DNA from: Symbiodinium natans
Lineage: Eukaryota > Sar > Dinophyceae > Suessiales > Symbiodiniaceae
Length of the DNA: 52,500 bases
Direction of reading: 5' to 3'
NCBI GenBank assembly: GCA_905221605.1
Contig: CAJNDS010002368.1
Coordinates: 142,501 to 195,000 of the forward strand
Below, one piece after another: positions 1-9,201 of this stretch. The notes under the pieces are model-generated. The model made no database searches and had not been told where the DNA came from. It saw nothing but the letters and a program-made list of their open reading frames with translations. How positions within the stretch are numbered: the first letter of the stretch is position 1; every line of letters starts with the position of its first letter. Both the position numbers and the translations under genes were made by a program.

Positions 1-60
1 AAAAGCAGCCTAAGTCAAATCCTTGGAACACAGCTTAGGGCATGAACAGAATAGACCCTA

Positions 61-192
61 GACCCTAAACCCTAAACCCTAAACCCTATTCCCGAAACCC
101 TAAACCCTAAACCCTAAACCCTAAACCCTAAGCCCTAAGCCCTAAGCCCTAAACCCTAAACCCTAAACCCTAAACCCTAAACCCTAAACCCT
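61..192 (-). repeat. Telomeric block, C-strand orientation
   Basis: Nearly perfect CCCTAAA units with a few CCCTAAG and CCCGAAA variants. It is the first of many blocks; a G-strand block at 290-343 faces it across a 97-bp island. Confidence 0.95.
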
Positions 193-290
193 GCACTTGT
201 CACTGAGCATCGCCAAGGGGCTGGGAGCGGGACTCGCAAGATGTAGGCTGGTTCAGGAGGAGGCAGCTTCACTTCTGTATCCTGGCTTCT
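190..290. other. Short open island between two opposed telomeric blocks
   Basis: An island of about 100 bp that is open on both strands. Plus reads LSLSIAKGLGAGLARC and minus reads DTEVKLPPPEPAYILRVPL. Either could be an exon; strand undecided. Confidence 0.3.
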
Positions 291-343
291 AGGGTTTAGG
301 GTTTAGGGTTTAGGGTTTAGGGTTTAGGGTTTAGGGTTTAGGG

Positions 344-449
344 CTAAGGGTCCATGTGCCACATTATCCTGTACTTGGGCCCAAAAGTCCCTACATAAGA
401 GGTCCTTTTGAGGCCCAAGTATTCCCCATTTAGGTACATGGACCCTGAG
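344..449. mobile_element. Introner-like inverted-repeat element
   Basis: About 106 bp with terminal inverted repeats. It starts CTAAGGGTCCATGTGCC and the reverse complement of its end is CTCAGGGTCCATGTACC. The interior is not telomeric. Ends in CT/AG are shared with other elements of the window. Confidence 0.6.
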
Positions 450-897
450 GGTTCGGGGTGCAAGACTGGGCTTCAGGTTTCAGGTTACCTTGAGAAACCC
501 AAACCTGCATCTCTGCAGGTTCCTTTAAAATCTCATGAGGCGCATTATGCCTACAACAAAATTTGCTTGGGTTCTTAAGGTCAGGTTGCCTACAACAGGA
601 AATGCGGGGAGCAGGACTGGTACGCGAGCCTGTAGCAGAGGATCGTATAACTTATATAGGGTCAGAACCGAAAATACGGAAGCACAAACCCGAAAGGCCT
701 CAACAAGCCCACTTGCAAAGGTGCTTATTCCTCTGCAATAAATGCACGTGCATAGAGTCACGGCGAAACCCTAGACCTTCTACAAACCCTTGCATCCACC
801 CTACGCACCGAAGCGGCAACGCCTGTAGGCCGTGAGACCTACCATCCCACATAGAAAATCCTTATCAGCTCTAGACCGAAGCCGATAGCAACGCGTA

Positions 898-1028
898 CCC
901 CCCCCCCCCCCTAAACCCTAAACCCAAAGCCCCTAAACCCTAAACCCTAAACCCTAAACCCTAAACCCTAAACCCTAAACCCTAAACCCTAAACCCTAAA
1001 CCCTAAACCCTAAACCCTAAACCCTAAA
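898..1028 (-). repeat. Poly-C run followed by telomeric C-strand block
   Basis: A run of about 13 C leads straight into CCCTAAA repeats, with one CCCAAAGC interruption. Poly-C or poly-G next to telomeric sequence recurs in the window. Confidence 0.9.
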
Positions 1029-1224
1029 ACCTTAGAGCCAACTCAGCCCTGGACCCTTCTAACGCAGACCCTGGAGGCTCAGACCCACCACCAGCTCAAC
1101 CCCTCAACCCCTTAATCCTAAGCAACCCAAAGCCCCTAAACCCTAAACCCTAAACCCTAAACCCTAAACCCTAAACCCTAAACCCTAAGCCCTAAGCCCT
1201 AAGCCCTAAGCCCTAAACCCTAAA

Positions 1225-1332
1225 CCAACCGAAACCTCCGAAGCCGCTAAACGCGCCTCCAACATCAGCGCTGCCAGCACCCGAGGCTCCGCGCAGGTAA
1301 AGGGCTGGAGGTCCAACTTGGGGCCCCCGCAC
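1225..1332 (-). CDS. Candidate internal exon, unknown protein
   Basis: The minus strand is open as GGPKLDLQPFTCAEPRVLAA followed by LMLEARLAASE. The putative acceptor CCCCAG|G is formed directly at the edge of a telomeric C-strand block, as in the membrane-protein gene at 12.5 kb. No family recognised. Confidence 0.45.
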
Positions 1333-1429
1333 CTGGGGCTTAGGGTTTAGGGTTTAGGGTTTAGGGTTTAGGGTTTAGGGTTTAGGGTTTAGGATTTAGG
1401 ATTTAGGGTTTAGGGTTTAGGGTTTAGGG

Positions 1430-1565
1430 TTTAGGGGGCTCCAGCTCTTCGTATTGCGGGGGGCGGGGATATCTAAGACAACTAGGGCTGAACGAGTTGA
1501 AGGCGGACCTGTGCCTAGACAATTGGGCATCTCCAAAACCGAAGAATACACCACGCCCCCCACCA
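1430..1565 (+). CDS. Possible exon, unknown protein
   Basis: After the candidate acceptor CAACTAG|G the plus strand reads LNELKADLCLDNWASPKPK. Telomeric blocks flank both sides. Weak support from composition only. Confidence 0.3.
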
Positions 1566-2125
1566 AACCCTAAACCCTAAACCCTAGACCCTAAACCCTA
1601 AACCCTAAACCCTAAATCCTAAGCCCTAAGCCCTAAACCCTAAAGCCTAAACTCTAAACCCTAAACCTTCAACCCTAAGCCCTAAATCCTAAACCCTAAA
1701 CCCCTGTGAAGTTTGTGCAGCCACTCACGGTGTAGACGTAGGGTTTAGGAGGGTTGTGTGGGTGCACCCCATCTCGAGTCGAGATGGGGGTTGGGAAGGG
1801 CCGCCGGAGGCCTGAAACCTCGCCCAGGCCGAGGTTTCCCCTAAACCCTAAACCCTAAACCCTAAACCCTAAACCCTAAACCCTAAACCCTAAACCCTAA
1901 ACCCTAAACCCTAAACCTAGTGCCTTGTCGCCAGCACGTCTGAACACCCCGCATATAAACCCCAAACCCCAAGTGCCCCCATAAGCTAAACCCTAAACCC
2001 CGCATGGCCCCTATGCTAAACCCTAAACCCTAAACCCTGAACCCTAAACCCTAAACCCTAAACCCCAAACCCCAAACCCCAAACCCTAAACCCTAAACCC
2101 TAAACCCTAAACCCTAAACCCCACA
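1563..2125 (-). repeat. Cluster of telomeric C-strand blocks with a short palindrome
   Basis: Blocks at 1563-1704, 1838-1917 and 1986-2121 contain variants such as CCCCAAA and CCCTGAA. The 1705-1838 gap holds a near-perfect palindrome, CCCCATCTCGA and its complement with a 1-base loop, near 1769-1791. No convincing exon in the gap. Confidence 0.85.
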
Positions 2126-2190
2126 TGAAGTCCTAGAAGGGTCTCAGGGAGGCGCAGTGGCAGGAGCTCCTCCAAGATTCGGACGGCATC
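2118..2190 (-). CDS. Candidate exon, unknown protein
   Basis: The acceptor TTTTGCAG|G is followed on the minus strand by DAVRILEELLPLRLPETLLG, an amphipathic, protein-like sequence that runs to the telomeric block. No family assigned. Confidence 0.5.
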
Positions 2191-2221
2191 CTGCAAAAGT
2201 AGGGTTGAGGGTTTTTAGGGT

Positions 2222-2356
2222 TTAGGGTTGTCTCTCTGTCTCTCTGTCTCTCGGTCTCTCGGTCTCTCCGTCTTTCTGTCTCTCTGTCACTCTGTCTCTC
2301 TGTCTGTCGCTCTCTCTCTCTCTCTCTCTCTCGCGCTCGCTCGCTCGCTCGCGCTC
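2222..2356. repeat. CT/GA microsatellite
   Basis: Pyrimidine-rich simple repeat (CTCTCTGT, then CT, then GCTC). The Arg-Glu or Leu-Ser runs that ORF callers report here are low-complexity artefacts. Confidence 0.9.
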
Positions 2357-2480
2357 GAACGTCTGGGGACTGGCAAGAAAAACGTCCTCCTGCTGACCAT
2401 GGTAGACGAGATCGCGCTTGGCAAGACGGCGTTCCAAAGAGTCCTGGGCTGGAAGGGATTGCATGTGTGCTTAGAGTTCA
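2350..2480. CDS. Possible exon, strand undecided
   Basis: Plus reads GTGKKNVLLLTMVDEIALGK and continues TAFQRVLGWKG. Minus reads ERRLAKRDLVYHGQQEDVFL. Both are open; no splice site decides. Confidence 0.3.
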
Positions 2481-2540
2481 GGGTTCATAGCGCAGAGGAT
2501 CTAAGGCTGCAGGGGCCTCAGGGGATGTTGAGCAACTCTC

Positions 2541-2660
2541 AACTTAGTTGCTGAGTTCATAACCCCCCCCCAAAGTGTACACTTTCAGTTCTATAGGGGA
2601 TTATAGTATCCCACAGTGTAAAGTGTACCTACTCATTCAGCATTCAGCTACTCAGTCAGG
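2541..2660. mobile_element. Introner-like element (family also at 8014-8162)
   Basis: Contains GTTGCTGAGTTCA near the left end, then GTGTACACTTTCAGTTC and GGGGATTATAGTA, and a right end with AGTGTAAAGTGTACCTACTC. The same blocks, in order, form intron 1 of the gene at 7.8-8.2 kb. Confidence 0.6.
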
Positions 2661-3198
2661 CAGATCTGTGAAGCGGGGCCACAATCACAATCATCGCAAA
2701 GAGCAGCAACATCATCAGCCGCAGCGGACCACACCACAACAGCAAGACAGTGTTTTTCTATATAGGGGGCTAGTTCATGAGAAGGTGTGTTTTGAGAAAT
2801 TTAGATGTGCATGATACCTATATGGACAACATAATGCGTTGGTTACTACTGTCTCGGGGGCCCGCGCTTTTACTGTCCCCTTTTTGCGTCACTACTGTCT
2901 CGGGGGCACGCTCAATTACACCCTTTTGCTTTACCCTATGGCTTTTGCGTCATTGCAACACATGCTGCCTAAACCTGCAAAAAAGGGAACATCAGGGGAC
3001 GCTAGCTAGCGGCAATGATTTGGATCCCAAACAGCTGATAGACTATGCCTTGATTGTAGTACCCAAGGTATCATCATCCCTTTAAAAGGGCTGCTAGCAT
3101 GACGCGGAACATCCCAACAGAACTAAAATCCTAAACCCTAAACCCTAAACCCTAAACCCTGAACCCTAAACCCTAAACCCTAAACCCTAAACCCTAAA

Positions 3199-3291
3199 CT
3201 ACGAGGCCCCAGTGGCCAGGTGCTGTTGCTGCACCCGCTCCACCCGGGACAGCTGGATGACGTTGCAGATCTCCTGGCGCTGGCTCAGAAA
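3199..3291 (-). CDS. Candidate C-terminal exon, unknown protein
   Basis: The minus strand reads FLSQRQEICNVIQLSRVERV, then QQQQHLATGAS and a stop at the edge of a telomeric block. Typical coding composition; partner exons not identified. Confidence 0.45.
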   Translation of the reverse strand, partial: FLSQRQEICNVIQLSRVERVQQQHLATGAS

Positions 3292-3399
3292 GGTGACTCA
3301 GAAAGAAAAACACGCCGTAACCCTAAACCCTAAACTCTGAGCCCTAAACCCTATATACCCGAAAACTTAAGGAAACGCATGTGGGGGGCGGAAGAAATG

Positions 3400-3760
3400 G
3401 GGGCTTAAGCCTCCTGAAATCACACAAGGCTGAGACGGGGATCTGCTGCTAGGAGGAGGGTTGTAACTTGACAGAGCAGCAACGACAAGCCGCAAGTGAG
3501 TGGGGAAAAAACCCTGCCCCCCTGGGGCGTGTGCCAAAAATGCCGAATTGGGCAGTTTTGGGCGCTTTTGGATTGTTTTGGGCGGTTTCGGAGTGTTTTG
3601 GGCGGTTTTTGGAAACTGTCACGCTCACTACCGCGTCCACATTGCGGAAGCTTGGCTCCACTCCATAGCCCGACAGATTCTAGATTCCAGAACTGAACTC
3701 CGATCGCGCAGCATTCCGAACCCAAAATGACAGCCCAAATGGGCCCGAAATGGTTCCAAT
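3400..3760 (+). other. Non-telomeric island with a short imperfect tandem repeat
   Basis: About 360 bp without telomeric units. Around 3551-3612 the string TTTTGGGCGNTTT recurs every 18-20 bp, three to four times. ORFs in several frames (60-100 codons) overlap; none has convincing splice context. Confidence 0.5.
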
Positions 3761-4086
3761 TGCTTACTCCCCATTAGAGTCCCCTTGATAAACCCTAAGA
3801 CCTAAGCCACATATGCTCTAACCCTAAACCCTAAACCAAACTCCCAGCATCTGCTGCAGGACGCTGCATCTCTCTCAGCTACCCTATACAACCCTTAGAA
3901 CGGCTCCAAGGAGCCTCCTGCTGAAGGTTTATAGGGTTCAGGGCTTAGGGGATTAGGGGATTAGGGGTTTAGGGTTTAGGGTTTAGGGTTTAGGGTTTAG
4001 GGTTTAGGGTTTAGGGTTCATGGTGAGGATCGCTGCTGGCACGCGCTAGGGAGAGCTCTGGGGTCTTAGTTTCTTGGGCTTTGTGG

Positions 4087-4182
4087 GCCAAGGGCCTTCT
4101 ACGACCTGAGCCTGTCCCAACCACCACTCTTGCAGATGTGTCCCTGCCATTCGGGGATGGCGTGCTGCTAGTTTGGAGGTTT
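4087..4182 (+). CDS. Candidate exon, unknown protein
   Basis: Plus reads AKGLLRPEPVPTTTLADVSL then PFGDGVLLVWR, open up to the next telomeric block. No family recognised. Confidence 0.4.
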
Positions 4183-4298
4183 AGGGTTTAGGGTTTAGTA
4201 TGGTTTAGGGTTTAGGGTTTAGGGTTTAGGGTTTAGGGTTTAGGGTTTAGGGTTTAGGGTTTAGGGTTTAGGGTTTAGGGTTTAGGGTTTAGGGTTTA
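4173..4298 (+). repeat. Telomeric block, G-strand, about 14 units
   Basis: Long near-perfect TTTAGGG array after a short interrupted lead-in. One of the longest in the window. Confidence 0.95.
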
Positions 4299-4333
4299 GG
4301 GAGCCGACACCCCTAACCTCTCCCCCCTCACCC

Positions 4334-4397
4334 CCCCAAACTGTCCCGAAGCCGCCAGGAGCAACTCCAAAGCCTCAGCACTCATGTTGTGCCACTG
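4334..4397 (-). CDS. Candidate exon, unknown protein
   Basis: Minus reads QWHNMSAEALELLLAASGQF and is followed by a possible donor GGGG|GTGAGG. Helical composition. Confidence 0.4.
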
Positions 4398-4497
4398 ACC
4401 CAACCCTCCCAACCCTTACGCCTAAAGCCCTAAAAACCTTGAAAAGCCCGATAGACCCGAACGCCTAAACCCCTCACGAAAAGTACAAGTAACCTCG

Positions 4498-4530
4498 GGT
4501 TTAGGGTTTAGGGTTAACCCTAAACCCTCA
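4498..4530. repeat. Head-to-head telomeric junction
   Basis: TTTAGGGTTTAGGG runs directly into AACCCTAAACCC, giving TTAGGGTTAACCCTAA with no base lost. This is the arrangement expected of a telomere-telomere or repeat-repeat end fusion. Confidence 0.8.
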
Positions 4531-4599
4531 GAACCCTCGGGGCTTAAGGCCTTATGAGTTTAGGGTTTAGGGTTTAGAGTTTAGGGTTTAGGAGAAGGA

Positions 4600-4705
4600 A
4601 CCAGGGGCGAGTCCTGGTGGAGCCCTTTGTCTTCGGGCGGAGCAGCTTGAAGTAGCTCTTCGTGTAGGGCCAGAATCGTCAGGGAGGCCTGCAGCAATCC
4701 TAAGC
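4600..4705 (-). CDS. Candidate exon, frame undecided
   Basis: One minus frame gives RFWPYTKSYFKLLRPKTKGS and another LLQASLTILALHEELLQAAP. Both are protein-like. The candidate acceptor is TGCTGCAG|G. Confidence 0.35.
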
Positions 4706-4989
4706 CCTAAACTCACGGGGTCTCAGAGCTGGGGGGTTGTTTAGGGGGTTTAGGGTTTAGGGTTTAGGGTTTAGGGTTTAGGGTTTAGGGTCTAGGCTGA
4801 GGGCTTCGGGCCTCGAAACTTAAGGCAAAGGCGATTTAGGGCGTTGTGATCGTTGTGATGCCTCATCTTTAAACAGCACTTACACCCCTTAGCGGCCCTG
4901 CGCCTTGAGCCTTTAAACCCTAAACCCTAAACCCTAAACCCTGAACCCTGAACCCTAAACCCTGAACCCTGAACCCTAAACCTTAACCC

Positions 4990-5110
4990 AAGACAACGCG
5001 GCGGACCTGAAGGTAGCAGGTCGCCCCCGCGTTCTCATGGCCGTGGCACCGTCTGCCCGCATACCTGGGCTTGGTGTTCGTTTTCGGGGACCGAGAGGTG
5101 TAGGGTGTAG
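4990..5110 (+). CDS. Candidate exon, unknown protein
   Basis: Plus frame reads NAADLKVAGRPRVLMAVAPS and stays open to the following telomeric block. Confidence 0.35.
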
Positions 5111-5339
5111 GGCTCCTAAACCCTAAACCCTAAACCCTAAACCCTAAACCCTAAACCCTACAGCCTAAAGCCTAAAGTCCTAAACCTCAAACTCTACACC
5201 CCAAACCCTAAACTCGAAGCCCTAAATAGGTTTAGGGTTAGGGACTCAGAATATAGGTTTCAGGGTTTAGGGTCTGGGAATCCGATTGGGGTCGCCACAG
5301 GCCATGTCGTCCGGAGGGTTTAGTAATGTAGGGTTTAGG

Positions 5340-5679
5340 GTTGAGCTGCAATTAGCTGGCAGATGCTGGCAGTGCCTGCAGCTGGATAACATCCAGTTCA
5401 TGCCCCAGACAAGGGCAAGCCCGCTCGGCAGCCAAGAGTCGCTGGTGAATTTCGTGCTGAAAGTCCCCAAACCCTGAAAAACAAAACGAAATACATCTCA
5501 AGCCATGAACCCCAAACTCCCAACCCCTACAAAGCCCTAAACTCCCCCCGTAAAGCCGCCGAAATCCCAAGCTCTAGATCCCATACCTAAAGGCTCCTCT
5601 GAAGTACCTTCTTCGGGTGGAAAACTAGAGTCCCCGATAACTAGCCCAAAAAGGAGGCGCTGCATGAGAGCCTTCATAG
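5340..5679 (+). CDS. Two candidate exons of one plus-strand gene, unknown protein
   Basis: Exon 5340-5476 reads LQLDNIQFMPQTRASPLGSQ then ESLVNFVLKVP. Exon 5578-5679 follows CTCTAG and reads SSEVPSSGGKLESPITSPKR then RRCMRAF, ending at a strong donor ATAG|GTAAG. The gap is degenerate CCCTAAA. The minus strand is also open over the first exon (FQHEIHQRLLAAERACPCLG), so strand is not certain there. Confidence 0.45.
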
Positions 5680-5929
5680 GTAAGCCCTAAACCATACAAA
5701 CCCGAAATCATGAACCCTAATCCAAAACCCGAAACCCTACACCTAAACCCCAATCCCCAAACCCCAAACCCGAAACCCTAAACCTTAAACCCCAAACCCT
5801 AAACCCTCAACCCTGAACCCAAAAGCCCAGCGGCAAGCGCTCTCGACGCAGCCGCAGCTCCTCGAGGGACTCGCCAAGACTGGCCTTACTGTTGGCTACC
5901 CTATATATATACCCAAAAAAGGAGTAAAA

Positions 5930-6160
5930 AGGTTTAGGGTTTAGGGAAAAGGGTTTAGGGTTTAGGGTTTAGGGTTTAGGGTTTAGGGTTCAGGGTTTAG
6001 GGTTTCAACAGCAAGTGGCGCCCAGGTCTGCGGGCAAGTCCGAGATCGGCTCCGCCTCTTGAGGGGGGAGGGGGGGTTTAGGGTTTAGGGTTTTAGGGTT
6101 TAGGGTTTAGGGTTTAGGGTTTAGGGTTTAGGGTTTAGGGTCTAGCGCCTAGGGTTTAGG
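5930..6160 (+). repeat. Telomeric G-strand blocks flanking a small island
   Basis: Arrays at 5931-6004 and 6075-6145. The 70-bp island between them can be read as QQQVAPRSAGKSEIGSAS followed by a stop; not resolved. Confidence 0.85.
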
Positions 6161-6179
6161 GTTTGCGGTTTAGGTTTCA

Positions 6180-6830
6180 GGGTTTTGTCAGCGATTCTTG
6201 TGTACATACGCCTAGTGGGGTGAGAAAGGGTTTAGGCCGGAAGGTGAAGAGCGGTGTTCAATATGGTTGTGCGCTCTGGCCGAAGCCCCCTGAGACAAAA
6301 AACTGAGTTCTTCAGTGCTTCAAAACTTCGTGCTTTGGAGCCCCTGTAGGGGCGTATATATAGAGCTTATATAGGGGAAGAAGATGAAAGGCCCCTTCTA
6401 GGGGTCCCTCCTTGTCACCCTTAACCACTACACAGGGCATCCCAAAAGGGACCATAAGGTAGTTCCCCTCCCCATATGTATATCTGAGATCAGCTCGGCC
6501 TCACGCGGCTGGTTTTCAGAGGTGTATGAGCTTTAGATGTTGGGGCTGTCGGAGTTGGTCTAAGGTAGCTACACAAGGTGTGGGCCCCTTTCTCTGGGAA
6601 CCTTCTCTACCTGTTCTATGCCATATAAAACTCAAGGTCCAATACTTCGGAGCCCTTTAGAATAAGGTAAGGGACCACATTGGGGGCCCAGGTAAATGCC
6701 ATCACGTTTTCTAGGGCTTAGATTTAAGGCCTTAGGGTGTGGGATTGGGGGGGAAGTGCAGGACTTCTAAAAATTGGGTTTAGGGTTTAGGGTTCAGGGT
6801 TCTCAGTAGGGAGTTTATAAGCATGATGCA
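6180..6830. other. Non-telomeric stretch, no gene recognised
   Basis: About 650 bp, AT-richer than the surroundings, with TATATATAG near 6356 and short direct and inverted repeats (GGGGCGTATATA, AAGGTAGTTCCCC) typical of decayed introner-like elements. No exon with splice context found. Confidence 0.4.
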
Positions 6831-6834
6831 TTAC

Positions 6835-6873
6835 CTTGGTAGCGAAGGCGAACCCCTTCTGTAGGGAATCGAT
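6835..6873 (-). CDS. Candidate 39-nt internal exon
   Basis: Bounded by good signals on the minus strand: acceptor TGTTGCAG|ATC and donor ACCAAG|GTAATG. Reads IDSLQKGFAFATK, exactly 13 codons. An inverted-repeat element (6899-7004) lies immediately upstream. Confidence 0.5.
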
Positions 6874-6898
6874 CTGCAACAGAATGGGGCGTGCAGGG

Positions 6899-7004
6899 CC
6901 AAGGTAGCCCAGAAACCATCTCGTACTAAGTGCCCGCTTTTTGGGTTGGATAATTTTGTATCAGGGCCGAGAAAAGGGGCAAAAGGTAGTACTGGGCTAC
7001 CAAA
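6899..7004. mobile_element. Introner-like element, GGTAGCCCAG family
   Basis: Starts AAGGTAGCCCAG and ends CTGGGCTACCAAA, so the ends are inverted repeats over about 12 bp. The same family gives introns 1 and 3 of the Ubl-RCC1 gene and copies at 25258 and 11412. Confidence 0.75.
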
Positions 7005-7174
7005 CTACTTTCTGCAGAATAACCCGATTTTTCAGAATTTGTAATGGTCGGGTTACCAGGCTTTAGCAACATCGAAGCTTGGGCTTCGGTGCTGTGGAAC
7101 TTGTTAAGCGAAAACCCTAAACCCTAAACCCTAAACCCTAAACCCTAGACCCTGAACCCTGAACCCTGAACCCT

Positions 7175-7428
7175 AGCGGACAGCTTGGGATTGCAGGCTT
7201 CATGAGGCTCCCGCAATGCTTCAAGAGCTGTAGACCCTGAACTGGGGAGGCCTCTGGGATTGCAAACCGATTCTGGAGGCATGGTTTGGGGAGTAGGGTT
7301 TGGTGTTTAGGGTTAGGGTTCAGGGTTTGGGGTTTTGGAGCAGATCGCACTTTGGGTAGGCGGCTGAGCTCTTGATTCTGCACTGCTTCTTTGCAGTAGG
7401 AACAAGAAACTTCCCCAACGGATGTCAA
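7175..7428 (-). CDS. Two candidate exons, unknown protein
   Basis: 7345-7428 reads TSVGEVSCSYCKEAVQNQEL then SRLPKVRSA. 7180-7275 reads NRFAIPEASPVQGLQLLKHC then GSLMKPAIPSCPL. They are separated by degenerate telomeric sequence in the same frame, so the raw ORF is open through the repeat. Confidence 0.4.
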
Positions 7429-7474
7429 AACCTCACAGAAGATTCTTCCGGAGGAACTGATAATAGCGACTGAG

Positions 7475-7526
7475 CCCCTTGAAAAAACAAAACGATTCAG
7501 GGGATATTGTTTAAAGTTTCAAGGGG
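7475..7526. mobile_element. Very short inverted-repeat element
   Basis: About 52 bp with termini CCCCTTGAAA and TTTCAAGGGG. It may be a minimal relic of the inverted-repeat elements seen elsewhere. Confidence 0.4.
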
Positions 7527-7767
7527 TCAAAAGTCTGGCCCCGGGGGGCAGGGTGCACGCATTACGCGGAAAACCTGGAAGATGTGGGACTGCTGCAATC
7601 GATCACAGCAACCTATACTGAACTTGGAACCCTAGCAAAAACTACCATTTTGGTTGTTTCTTAGGAAAACAACTAATTATCATTTCAGCTGTTTCTTAGG
7701 AATTCGAGTACCCCAAAAAAATGCTCCCAAGAATTCCTAAGCAGCTTGTTGACAAGAGGCACTGGGA

Positions 7768-8212
7768 TCACAGCTCCGATCTAACTCTTTCTGAGTATCG
7801 GTCGACCATGTGGCCGCTGCGAGTTGCTCCTGGGATCGTTTCCCCTGGCATCCTAGGCTGCCCAGCAACCTAGGCTTAAAAGGGGTGCCCTTTTTTGCTT
7901 AAAGGGGTTTAGAAGGGGACCTAAACCCCCCCCCCCAAAAAGGGGATAAGGGTACTACAGGGCATCCGAGCATCTGCGCAAGTTCAGGCCAAGGAGCGCC
8001 AAACACACGATGCCTGAGTTGCTGAGTTCACAAGCCCCCCCTAACAGTGCACACTTTCAGTTCGATAGGGGATTATAGGGGATTATAGGGGATTATAGGG
8101 GATTATAGGGGATTATAGTATACCAAAGAAGTGTAAAGTGTGCTCACTCACCACTAAGGTGCCGAAAGGTATGGTCAGAAGAATGCCCGAGGAATCCTCT
8201 ACTCGCAGGAAC
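7768..8212 (-). CDS. 3' end of a split gene, three exons, unknown protein
   Basis: Exons 8163-8212, 7975-8013 and 7768-7852 join to exactly 58 codons including TGA. The peptide begins VPASRGFLGHSSDHTFRHRV, continues FGAPWPELAQMPGETIPG and ends RYSERVRSEL. Acceptors are ATCGCAG|G, AACTCAG|G and GCCTAG|G. Both introns are inverted-repeat elements. Intron 1 (8014-8162) has a GC donor with 4-bp flanks GCAC/GCAT. Intron 2 (7853-7974) has a GA donor with flanks GATG/GATG. Removing element plus one flank copy restores the frame each time. An upstream exon may be 8315-8378 (CGVPSEVTAKQPEDPNPGIQ). Function not recognised. The frame agreement across two introns and a terminal stop is the main support. 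Confidence 0.7.
8014..8162 (-). mobile_element. Introner-like intron with internal 10-bp tandem repeat
   Basis: Intron 1 of the 7.8-8.2 kb gene. Element ends CTTAGTGGTGAGTGAG and CTGAGTTGCTGAGTTC (outer strands) are imperfect inverted repeats. The centre carries GGGGATTATA five times in tandem, against one copy in the relative at 2541-2660. Confidence 0.7.
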
Positions 8213-8227
8213 CTGCGATCCGAAGCG

Positions 8228-8307
8228 CCCTTAGGGTTTAGGGTTTAGGGTTTAGGGTTTAGGGTTTAGGGTTAGGGGTTAGGGTTTAGGGTTTAGGGTT
8301 TAGGGTT
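8228..8307 (+). repeat. Telomeric block, G-strand
   Basis: TTTAGGG array with one GTTAGGGG interruption; separates candidate exons 8315-8378 and 8163-8212. Confidence 0.9.
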
Positions 8308-8469
8308 CAATTGAATCCCAGGGTTGGGGTCTTCTGGCTGTTTGGCTGTTACTTCAGAGGGCACGCCACACCTAACGAAAGAAGAAAATATGCCTTGATA
8401 CTTAAACCCTAAACCCTAAACCCTAAACCCTAAACCCTAAACCCTAAACCCTAAACCCTAAACCCTGAA

Positions 8470-8800
8470 CCCAGACTTGTTGAACCCAAGGAGCCAAAAA
8501 CTTCCCAGGGGGATGACCGCCGGTAACCTTGCTTCTCCAATAACCAAGTTAGGGTTTAGGGTTTAGGGTTTAGGGTTTAGGGTTTAGGGTTTAGGGTTTA
8601 GGGTTTAGGGTTTAGGGTTGAACTTTATGATTCCCACCTAAGTATGGAAAAGCAAAAAAAGTTTAAAGTTCAGCTATTTGCCAAGCAAGTAGCCCGACGA
8701 TCTGAAAGACAAGAAATCCTGCAGCCATGACGGGCATGGAGCGGGCCAAACCTCAAAACGGAGATCTTGTGCGATGCAGGAACACCAGAGGTGCGGGGAG
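8470..8800 (+). CDS. Possible plus-strand exons
   Basis: 8470-8529 reads PRLVEPKEPKTSQGDDRR ending at CGCCG|GTAACC. 8678-8730 reads LFAKQVARRSERQEILQP and stop after TTCAG. Between them lies a telomeric G-strand array (8549-8619). Phases do not join cleanly, so they may be separate or misread. Confidence 0.3.
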
Positions 8801-8912
8801 TGCTTCGAGCTTAGGGGCTGTTCAGGGGTTTAGGGTTTAGGGTTTAGGGTTTAGGGTTTAGGGTTTAGGGGGTTCACAAACCCAAAGAAGAAATGAAACA
8901 AAAAAGTCTCTA

Positions 8913-9118
8913 CCAGGATGGGCTTGAAGACCCTATAACCCCTTCAAGAGGCCCTTGAAATTGGGTTGATGATGGGCACTAGAAGGCCAGTAGACCCCAC
9001 AACCCCCTCAAAAAGGCCCTTCATAGCTTTATGGGGTTGATTAAGGGGATTCTGAGGCCCTAAACCCTAAACCCTAAACCCTGAATGGGGACTATGAGGC
9101 CCTAAGAGCCCATCCTGG
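8913..9118. mobile_element. Inverted-repeat element carrying a short telomeric insert
   Basis: Ends CCAGGATGGGCTTGAAG and GAGCCCATCCTGG are inverted repeats. Inside, CCCTAAACCCTAAACCC is flanked by two copies of a 19-bp segment (9045-9063 and 9087-9105, 16 of 19 identical) ending GAGGCCCTAA. Confidence 0.65.
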
Positions 9119-9201
9119 TTTCCTCGCGTCCCGAGCCACGCACGCCGACAAATAGCGTCAGCGAGCGGGAGGTCCTGCTACCGAGGAAGACCTTGGGGGG
9201 T
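9119..9201 (-). CDS. Candidate exon, unknown protein
   Basis: Minus reads VFLGSRTSRSLTLFVGVRGS up to the inverted-repeat element at 8913-9118, which would be its downstream intron. Confidence 0.4.

Noticed and set aside
1-192. Window as a true chromosome end
   Set aside because: The array is short, preceded by unique sequence, and similar blocks in both orientations recur to the far end of the window with exons between them.
2222-2464. Arg-Glu/Ser-Glu repeat protein or its antisense Leu-Ser ORF
   Set aside because: Simple CT microsatellite; no splice or start context for a charged repeat protein.
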